Of a stretch of 13,276 nt of DNA, positions 8,050-13,276 are shown in pieces. Origin of the DNA: an uncultured Eubacteriales bacterium (GTDB taxonomy: Bacteria > Bacillota > Clostridia > Oscillospirales > CAG-272); NCBI GenBank assembly GCA_900321265.1, contig ONVJ01000001.1, positions 1 to 13,276 of the forward strand. Direction: 5' to 3'. Each line of letters starts with the position of its first letter. Positions within the stretch are counted from its first letter, which is position 1. A program made the position numbers and the translations under genes. The notes below the pieces were generated by a model. It had not been told where the DNA came from. It worked only from the letters and a program-made list of their open reading frames with translations, and made no database searches.

Positions 8050-8077
8050 TTGACTTTTTCGGGGGGAGGAGTATAAT
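8050..8077 (+). promoter_or_regulatory. Sigma-70-type promoter of the LRR surface-protein gene
   Basis: -35 TTGACT (8050-8055), a 16-base G-rich spacer, and -10 TATAAT (8072-8077). The start point would be near 8084, about 100 bases before the ATG at 8183. The -10 overlaps a 10-bp direct repeat that may be an operator. Confidence 0.75.
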
Positions 8078-8096
8078 ATTAGTTAAAATATTAGTT
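8075..8096 (+). repeat. 10-bp direct repeat over the LRR transcription start
   Basis: AATATTAGTT occurs twice, at 8075-8084 and 8087-8096, a 12-base period. The first copy overlaps the -10 box and start point. Spacing close to one helical turn fits a tandem binding site for a regulator, although AT-rich repeats can arise by chance. Confidence 0.5.
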
Positions 8097-8182
8097 TTTT
8101 GATTGTCAATCAGTTTGGGAGCGCGCCGGCAGGCGTTTTCGGACAGCCGCGCGGCACAGGGTATAAAGGAGAGAGGAATACA

Positions 8183-11100
8183 ATGGGCAGATCAACAAAA
8201 GTTACCGGTAACAGCGCGGGGAAAAAAGCGCTCGTCATCGCCCTCGTCATAGCGGCGGCGCTGGCGGTCCTGATCCCCGTTTCCTGGATAATCATAGCAA
8301 GATCGGCAAATCCGGCGCAGCCCGGCGATACCGTCTCCGAAACTGCCGACGGAACGACCGGTCCGGAGGTCCCGCCGCAGACATCCGCCGAGCCTGCGGA
8401 CACCCTGCCCGTACTCTGCAACCATTCCTTCGGCGAGTGGAAGGAGTACAAGGGAGAGCCCTGCAAGACACCCGACTACCGCGAACGCATCTGCTCTCTC
8501 TGCGGCTACGCCGAGCGCGAAGCCACCGCCCCTACCGAGCACAGCTTTGTCGGACGCGTCTGCCAATACTGCGGTTACCGTGATCTTGATACGGCCACCG
8601 TATACAGGGATCCGGAGACCGGAGTGGACCTCATGTGGGACGGGCGGTTCTTGGCCGTGACGGGGCCGGGCAGCTTTGCCGGAGGCGAACTGACGCTGCC
8701 CTCCTATTTCGACGGAGTGCCGGTTTCAGGGGTCAAAAAAGAAGCCTTCAGGGACTGCGCCACCCTTACGTCTTTGAAAATCAAATATCCGCTTTATTAC
8801 ATAAGTAATTCCGCTTTTGAAGGCTGTACGAATCTGAAAAGCGTCACGATCAGCATCACCGCCACGGATGACGGCTCCTTCAGCAGCCCGTCCTTGCAGT
8901 TAAACCTCGGGCAGCGCGCCTTTGCCGCCTGTCCGAAGCTTGACACCTTCACGGCAGACTGCAAGCTCAACGGCATCGACTACGGGGTCTTTTATGAAAG
9001 CTATCTCTACCCCCACGACCATCAGTGGGAAAGCGCCGGCTCGAACAGCTACGGATATCCCTTCTGCTGCGGCGAGGAGATCGCGGAGGAGAGATACTGC
9101 CGGATATGCGGAAAGGTCGAAACGGTAAAGACACTCGGGACCTTTCAGCACCAGTTCTACAAGGGGGTCTGCAAATTCTGCCTGGCCTATGATCCCCAGA
9201 CGGTAAAGGATGAGGGACTGACATTCAAGCTCAACGCCGACGGAAAAACCTATTCTGTGACCGGAATGTCGTCAACGTCAGACGTGACGGATATCCTGAT
9301 CCCCGCCTCCTACAACGGAAAACGCGTCACCGCGGTAGCTCCGATGGCCTTCTCGGGCAACACCTCGATTAAGACGGTGAGATTCGAAGGGACAGCGGAA
9401 GACGTCATCCTGTCGGGCAACGAGAGGCTCGTGTCGAAATCAGAGGGAGTGATCACGATCGGTGACGGCGCTTTTGCCGGATGCACGATGCTCCGGCGGG
9501 TCTATTTAGCCGCTTCCACCGAATCGATCGGCAAAAACGCCTTCCTCGGCGACGGAAGGCTTGAGTACTGCGATCTTCCCATGTCACTGAAAACGATCGG
9601 GGATTCCGCCTTCAAGGATACCGGGATAGAATATGTCAGCACTTACGGCACAAAGCTCGAATCGATCGGCGCCGGGGCCTTCTCGGGCTGCAAAAGCCTC
9701 AGGGCGCTCTATCTGAACGACGGGCTGCGTTCGATCGGAAGCTCCGCTTTTGAAAACTGCGCGGGCATCATACAGCTCTTCCTTCCCGCCTCGGTCGGGA
9801 CGGTCGGGGACCGCGCCTTCGCGGGCACCGGGCTGAAAGGCGGCCCGACGACCGTCTACAGCACCTCCGTCGTGTTCGGGACCGACGCTTTTCCGCCCTC
9901 AAATCAGAACGAAAGGCAGACAGATCCGGTCACCGGGCTTGAATACTATCCCTATGCCGGACTCACCGGCAACGAAGCGAAGATCACCGGCCGCGGCAGC
10001 AACACCTCCGCAGACCTTGTCATTCCCGCGGTGATCGCCGGAAGAAACGTCACAGGGGTGTCCGGGTTCGCCCGTGATATGACGGTAAAGAGCGTCGTCA
10101 TTGAGGAAGGCATCACGGATATCACCCGCGGCGCCTTCGATGCCTGTCCCGCCCTTGAAAGACTCGTGCTTCCTTCGACCCTGAGGGAGATCGGCGAGGG
10201 TGCATTCGCCGCCTGCCCGAAGCTGACCGAGATCATTACCGGCCGTCTGATCGATGAGAACGGGAACGTCCTCACGAAGCTTGAAAAGAACGTCTTCCTC
10301 GGCTCCCCGGGGATCTCGCTCGAGCCGGATGAGAACGGACTCTGCTACAAGCTTGCCGCTGACGGAAAGAGCTATGAGGTAATATCCTTCACGGCCTGCG
10401 GCAAAAGGGTGATAACCCTTCCCTCGACCCACAAAGGCCTTCCGGTCACCGCGATATCGGCGCCGCTGCATACGACCTACACTCTCTGGAACGAATACAA
10501 CTCCATGGAAGAATACACGGTGACAGAGTTCGTCATTCCGGACAGCGTATCTTACCTGTTCACCGGTGCGCTGTCGAATTTTGCCTACCTTGAGAAGGTA
10601 AGGCTCCCAGCGGGGCTCGCCGAGATCCCCGACGGCTGTTTTTCGAACGACAAGTCGCTGAAGACGGTCGTGATCCCGTCATCAGCGGAGAAGATCGGCG
10701 CCTACGCCTTCTTCGGCTGCTATTCGCTTGAATCGGCCGTCATCCCCGACGGAGTTACCGATATCGGCGCCGGCGCGTTCAGTCACTGCGTAAAGCTGAC
10801 CGATATCGCGCTGCCCGCCTCGCTGAGGGCGATACCCGAGGAATGCTTCTATTCCTGCTACAACCTGAGAGAGCTGACCGTTCCCTCCTCCGTCGCGACC
10901 GTGGGGGATCACGCCTTCACATACGACACGCTGCTTGAGAAGATCGATTACAAAAACCCGGCGACAAAGCTCGAGGGCGATCCCTACTACCTGGCGGGCT
11001 CCTGCTGGATACCGGGTGCGGCTTACGTTTACGACGAGGCAAGCGGCCTGCGCTTCACCGAAAATCCCGACGGCAGCTATACCGTCGCGGGGATAATTCC

Positions 11101-11410
11101 CGGCGCGACCTCTGTTAAGCTGATACCCGACAGGCTGGGAGGAAAGCCGGTCACCGCGATCGGCGACTATGCCTTCGTGTCGTCGAAATTCCTGTCGGGA
11201 GCGCTCGTGATACCCGACACCGTCCTCTCGGTCGGACGCGGCGCCTTCTGCAACTGCGGCGCGCTGCAATCGGTCGTACTTCCAGACTCCTGCAGGACTG
11301 TCGTGAAATACGCCTTCAACCTGACCGGCAATCTGCGCATCGAGGCCGGAAAGGATACGGTTTTCGAAGAGGGAGCCTTGGACGACTCTGCAACACTGAT
11401 AAAAAAATAA
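8183..11410 (+). CDS. BspA-like leucine-rich-repeat (LRR_5) surface protein
   Basis: A 1075-residue envelope protein. The start at 8183 is preferred over 8099 because AAGGAG and GAGAGG lie just upstream and MGRSTK leads directly into a membrane anchor (15-39). Residues 41-78 are a Pro/Thr/Ser/Asp-rich linker. Two Cys/His modules follow the pattern H.F..W...C...C..CG...H.F..G.C..C, at 79-132 (C79, C94, C104, C107, C127, C130) and 278-334 (C295/C296, C306, C309, H323, C330, C333). The rest is a TpLRR/BspA solenoid with units such as IGDGAFAGC..L..V.L. Five segments of the form DG..Y.V.G....L.IP....GKPVTAI..AF, at about 147-190, 345-390, 585-630, 719-760 and 955-998, each start a new block. Such proteins usually act in adhesion or surface recognition; the ligand is unknown. 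The gene has its own promoter and a terminator. Confidence 0.92.
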   Translation: MGRSTKVTGNSAGKKALVIALVIAAALAVLIPVSWIIIARSANPAQPGDTVSETADGTTGPEVPPQTSAEPADTLPVLCNHSFGEWKEYKGEPCKTPDYRERICSLCGYAEREATAPTEHSFVGRVCQYCGYRDLDTATVYRDPETGVDLMWDGRFLAVTGPGSFAGGELTLPSYFDGVPVSGVKKEAFRDCATLTSLKIKYPLYYISNSAFEGCTNLKSVTISITATDDGSFSSPSLQLNLGQRAFAACPKLDTFTADCKLNGIDYGVFYESYLYPHDHQWESAGSNSYGYPFCCGEEIAEERYCRICGKVETVKTLGTFQHQFYKGVCKFCLAYDPQTVKDEGLTFKLNADGKTYSVTGMSSTSDVTDILIPASYNGKRVTAVAPMAFSGNTSIKTVRFEGTAEDVILSGNERLVSKSEGVITIGDGAFAGCTMLRRVYLAASTESIGKNAFLGDGRLEYCDLPMSLKTIGDSAFKDTGIEYVSTYGTKLESIGAGAFSGCKSLRALYLNDGLRSIGSSAFENCAGIIQLFLPASVGTVGDRAFAGTGLKGGPTTVYSTSVVFGTDAFPPSNQNERQTDPVTGLEYYPYAGLTGNEAKITGRGSNTSADLVIPAVIAGRNVTGVSGFARDMTVKSVVIEEGITDITRGAFDACPALERLVLPSTLREIGEGAFAACPKLTEIITGRLIDENGNVLTKLEKNVFLGSPGISLEPDENGLCYKLAADGKSYEVISFTACGKRVITLPSTHKGLPVTAISAPLHTTYTLWNEYNSMEEYTVTEFVIPDSVSYLFTGALSNFAYLEKVRLPAGLAEIPDGCFSNDKSLKTVVIPSSAEKIGAYAFFGCYSLESAVIPDGVTDIGAGAFSHCVKLTDIALPASLRAIPEECFYSCYNLRELTVPSSVATVGDHAFTYDTLLEKIDYKNPATKLEGDPYYLAGSCWIPGAAYVYDEASGLRFTENPDGSYTVAGIIPGATSVKLIPDRLGGKPVTAIGDYAFVSSKFLSGALVIPDTVLSVGRGAFCNCGALQSVVLPDSCRTVVKYAFNLTGNLRIEAGKDTVFEEGALDDSATLIKK

Positions 11411-11420
11411 TAAAATATCA

Positions 11421-11473
11421 GCGGAGGCGTTAAAGACCCGGTGCCGGGTGTTTATCGCCTCCGCGGCGTTTTT
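11421..11473 (+). terminator. Two-tier hairpin terminator after the LRR gene
   Basis: GCGGAGGCG (11421-11429) pairs perfectly with CGCCTCCGC (11456-11464). Nested inside is a second stem, ACCCG/CGGGT (11436-11440 with 11445-11449), with a GTGC loop. Five T follow (11469-11473), four bases past the stem. It starts 10 bases after the LRR stop codon. A further small hairpin, CCGGA/TCCGG (11474-11488), lies just before the next gene's ribosome site. It probably ends or attenuates the LRR transcript. Confidence 0.75.
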
Positions 11474-11511
11474 CCGGAACCGCTCCGGGACAGAAGGAGG
11501 AAAAACAAAGG

Positions 11512-12519
11512 ATGAACACCGAAAAAGACTTTTACGTAAGCGCCGCGGAAGCCGCGGGCACCGAAGACGCGACCGGAATCATACAGCGGCTGATCGACGA
11601 AAACCCGAACCGCGTCATCTTCTTCCCCGACGGAGAATATGTGATATCCTCGCCGATCCTCACGCCTGCGGATCCCTCAAAGAGCGTATCGCTGCTTCTT
11701 TCTGATTTCGCCGTGATAAAAGCCTCGCCCGGATGGAACTCCGGCGAGGCGATGATAAGGCTGGGAGGAAAGGATCCCTTCAACACGATCTACAAAAACG
11801 GCTCGAACTACTCTCTCTCGGGAGGGATCGTCGACGGCAGCGGCGTCGCGTCGGCGATATCGATCGACAGCGGCCGCGAGACGTCGGTCAGGAACCTGTC
11901 AGTCAAGCACGCGAAGATCGGGATACATATCAAAAACGGCGCAAACTCGGGTTCGTCCGACTCGGATATCAGCGGCGTGAACATCACCGGCACCGGATGG
12001 ACCGATTCGGTCGGAGTCCTGACCGAAGGCCACGACAACACCCTGACGAACATGAGGATCGCGAACGTCTTCCGGGGGGTGGAGCTCCGTTCGTCGGGCA
12101 ACACGCTGCGGAACATACATCCTCTCTACACCCTCGACTATACCGATTACGAAAACAGCTGCGGCTTTTATGACGTCAGGGGGAACAACTGGTATTCCTT
12201 CGCCTACAGCGACCAGTTCGCGAACGGCTTCCGCTTCGCGAAGGAGGCCCGCGGAAGCGTCATGAGCGACTGCTTCGCCTTCTGGTACTCCCCTAGGGGA
12301 GATTTTGAGACGGTGATCAGGTGCGACGGCAGCTTCAGATCAGCCGTGCGGAACCTCAAGCTGGGCTTCCGGAACGGCCCCGGGACGAGGGCGGTGCTGA
12401 CCGCCGCCGAACCCGGCGGACCCGGCTTTATCGACACAGTCTGCCTGAACCACGGGAGCGAGGCCGACCTCGGCGACCAGACCTTCCGTGACTGCCTCCG
12501 CGGCGGGATAATCTGCTGA
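11512..12519 (+). CDS. Right-handed beta-helix protein, pectate-lyase-superfamily-like
   Basis: A 335-residue protein. The N-terminal RVIFFPDGEYVISSPI segment (34-49) matches the opening of the Pfam Pectate_lyase_3 type. Short parallel-beta coils follow, rich in G, N and S: SGGIVDGSG, TSVRNLSVKHAKIGIHIKN, SDISGVNITG, NTLTNMRIANVFRGVELRSSGNTLRNI. No signal peptide or membrane segment is visible, unusual for a carbohydrate-active beta-helix. AGGAGG lies 11 bases before the ATG. I cannot identify a catalytic lysine or aspartate set, so enzyme activity is not claimed; glycosidase, lyase, epimerase and structural roles are all open. No promoter is visible in the 101-base gap after the LRR gene, so expression may depend on readthrough of the hairpin. 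The C-terminus (CLRGGIIC) ends where recombinase sequence begins on the opposite strand, so truncation is possible. Confidence 0.78.
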   Translation: MNTEKDFYVSAAEAAGTEDATGIIQRLIDENPNRVIFFPDGEYVISSPILTPADPSKSVSLLLSDFAVIKASPGWNSGEAMIRLGGKDPFNTIYKNGSNYSLSGGIVDGSGVASAISIDSGRETSVRNLSVKHAKIGIHIKNGANSGSSDSDISGVNITGTGWTDSVGVLTEGHDNTLTNMRIANVFRGVELRSSGNTLRNIHPLYTLDYTDYENSCGFYDVRGNNWYSFAYSDQFANGFRFAKEARGSVMSDCFAFWYSPRGDFETVIRCDGSFRSAVRNLKLGFRNGPGTRAVLTAAEPGGPGFIDTVCLNHGSEADLGDQTFRDCLRGGIIC

Positions 12520-12522
12520 CCC

Positions 12523-13013
12523 ATCCTGCGCAACATCCGAACCGATTTGTTCAGCTGACGCAGCTATTTCGTCGATGTTTGCTTCTTCTTTCTTATCTCT
12601 GTAATTGAAGGTGATTATGATCCTTCCGTCGTCGTACAGGATTATGCTCCCGATCAGCGAGTCGATCAGCATCTCTCTGTGCGACGCGACCGAGGTGCTG
12701 AGAGAAGCGTACTTTGAAAGCAGGAACCTTATCTGATCCTCGCTCTGTATTTTGCAGAATCGAATCTGCTCCTGGCGAATCTGTCAAGTTTACAGACGAT
12801 GACTATTTCAAAGTTCCGACTGAAGCTGTCGCTGATCATCCGCTGAAATTCCGGACGGTTGTCCGTTTTGGCGGAGCAGGCTCCGTCTATATACGTTTCG
12901 ACGATCTCAATACCGTTCTTTCGGGCAAATTCGGTATTCTCGCGAATCTGTCCTTCAATGGACTCTTCGCGCTGATTGTCCGACGAGTATCTGGCATATA
13001 TGACTCTGCCCAC
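12523..13013 (-). pseudogene. Serine recombinase remnant with large internal deletion
   Basis: The first ~94 residues (13013-12729) are a serine-recombinase catalytic N-terminus: R8-x-S10-x3-Q14 in YARYSSDNQ gives the nucleophile S10, followed by SIEGQIRENTEFA, VETYIDGACSAKTDNRPEFQ and KLDRFARSRFDS. The frame stops at 12729-12731. In another frame from about 12732 to about 12523 the sequence resumes as recombinase C-terminus: RFLLSKY, then LIDSLIGSIILYDDGRIIITFNY, matching the usual LIDxFVNxxYLYDD ending. Relatives are about 500-560 residues, so roughly 350 or more residues, including the zinc ribbon and coiled coil, are missing. The start is a GTG with GGAGG 8 bases upstream (13022-13026). 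It cannot make a functional recombinase. The 3' limit is approximate, because the frame stays open into the antisense of the beta-helix gene. It marks an old integrated element. Confidence 0.85.
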
Positions 13014-13114
13014 GGAACTGCCCTCCAGTCTGTAATATGACAGTATTATCTCAGTGCATGAGGTATGATTTATCTTTGAAGAATAACAATCTATATGTAT
13101 TTTTGAGGGAAAGA

Positions 13115-13187
13115 CATCTATTATTGTTTTTTTTTACAAAAATCCCTTGACATGAATAACTCATTATGATAGAATAACACATAGATG
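13115..13187. repeat. 7-bp inverted repeat flanking the right-edge promoter
   Basis: CATCTAT (13115-13121) and ATAGATG (13181-13187) are exact inverted copies either side of the promoter at 13147-13175. A 9-base T run (13127-13135) lies between. The arms are short and could be coincidence. Confidence 0.3.
13147..13175 (+). promoter_or_regulatory. Strong plus-strand promoter at the right edge
   Basis: Perfect -35 TTGACA (13147-13152), a 17-base spacer, and -10 TAGAAT (13170-13175, 5 of 6) preceded by TGA, an extended -10. A T9 tract lies 11 bases upstream and might act as an UP element. The start point is near 13182. It drives the partial gene at 13232. Confidence 0.75.
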
Positions 13188-13201
13188 GTCGTTTATACCA
13201 T
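13185..13201 (+). promoter_or_regulatory. Inverted repeat at the start point, possible operator or leader hairpin
   Basis: ATGGT (13185-13189) and ACCAT (13197-13201) are perfect inverted copies 7 bases apart, immediately after the predicted transcription start. Position fits a repressor site or a small 5' hairpin. The short arms keep confidence low. Confidence 0.3.
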
Positions 13202-13231
13202 TTCAATCACTGGAAAGAAGAAGTTCGCGCG

Positions 13232-13276
13232 ATGAAAAAACAAACGAACTTTTTTCCGGCTTTTCGCATATCACGA
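13232..13276 (+). CDS. Start of a gene running off the right edge, function unknown
   Basis: An ATG at 13232 opens 15 codons (MKKQTNFFPAFRISR) that continue out of the window. Upstream, GGAAAGAAGAAG gives a weak purine-rich ribosome site and a strong promoter lies at 13147-13175. Too little is present to name a family. An upstream 16-codon frame (13185-13232, stop 13233-13235) overlaps this start as ATGA, which would allow translational coupling if it is translated. Confidence 0.45.
   Translation, partial: MKKQTNFFPAFRISR

Larger units (their letters stand above)
7675..8182. other. 508-bp divergent intergenic promoter region
   Basis: This stretch separates the M20 peptidase gene (minus) and the LRR gene (plus). 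It holds a promoter for each side (7769-7797 and 8050-8077). Between them lie GC-rich hairpin-prone bases, including an imperfect stem around 7868-7905 and a 6-bp stem with a 31-base loop (7995-8000 with 8032-8037) followed by six T (8041-8046). I see no supportable gene; open frames crossing it lack ribosome sites and resemble no protein. Confidence 0.7.

Noticed and set aside
7800..8050. Riboswitch or known structured RNA in the divergent intergenic region
   Set aside because: I looked for conserved cores such as cobalamin, SRP or T-box patterns and found none. Only generic GC hairpins are visible.
8099..8182. Upstream extension of the LRR protein by 28 codons
   Set aside because: It would begin at or just after the predicted transcription start, with no ribosome site. 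The start at 8183 has good Shine-Dalgarno sequences and leads directly into the membrane anchor.
12340..12522. Continuation of the recombinase C-terminal frame into the beta-helix gene on the minus strand
   Set aside because: The sequence loses all recombinase resemblance and becomes the antisense of beta-helix coils.
13115..13187. Invertible promoter switch controlled by the neighbouring serine recombinase
   Set aside because: The inverted arms are only 7 bp, the recombinase is broken, and it is of the large integrase-like type. Chance is a better explanation unless inverted reads are found.
1..13276. CRISPR array, toxin-antitoxin pair or known anti-phage system
   Set aside because: No regularly spaced repeats and no recognisable nuclease, helicase, reverse transcriptase or toxin motif were seen in any supported gene.

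Overview
The window looks like a chromosomal segment of an uncultured, GC-rich Clostridia-type bacterium (Bacillota), probably host-associated. This rests on GC-rich coding sequence with AT-rich promoters, AAGGAGG-type ribosome binding sites, consensus TTGACA/TATAAT promoters, two lipoproteins with lipobox cysteines, a BspA-like leucine-rich-repeat surface protein and a Clostridia-style large serine recombinase remnant. The taxon is an inference; no rRNA or marker gene is present.

Layout. Bases 190-7674 hold four minus-strand genes, in transcription order: an M20-family zinc peptidase (7674-6535), a CapA/PGA_cap-type metallophosphoesterase-like protein (6468-5161), a 719-residue lipoprotein with an FG-GAP-like calcium loop and a probable beta-propeller (5054-2895), and an 838-residue lipoprotein built from two alternating repeat modules (2700-190). 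A good promoter (7769-7797) precedes the peptidase. A second one, with an extended -10 (2824-2852), precedes the last lipoprotein, so the cluster is probably two transcription units. Bases 7675-8182 are a 508-bp divergent promoter region.

On the plus strand, 8183-11410 encodes a 1075-residue membrane-anchored LRR_5/BspA-like protein. It carries five repeated solenoid-start segments and two Cys/His knuckle modules. A two-tier hairpin terminator follows (11421-11473). Then comes a 335-residue beta-helix protein resembling the pectate-lyase superfamily, with no signal peptide (11512-12519). Directly abutting it tail to tail is a decayed serine recombinase (about 12523-13013, minus strand). It keeps its first ~94 residues and its last ~60 in a different frame; the middle is gone. 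The right edge (13020-13276) is AT-rich. It holds a near-perfect plus-strand promoter and the first 15 codons of a gene that runs off the window.

How the genes work together: three of the products (two lipoproteins and the LRR protein) are predicted to sit on the outer face of the membrane. The peptidase and the CapA-like protein have no export signal. A surface or envelope role for the locus is a reasonable inference, but no pathway can be proven from the sequence. No CRISPR array, tRNA, rRNA or complete mobile element was seen.
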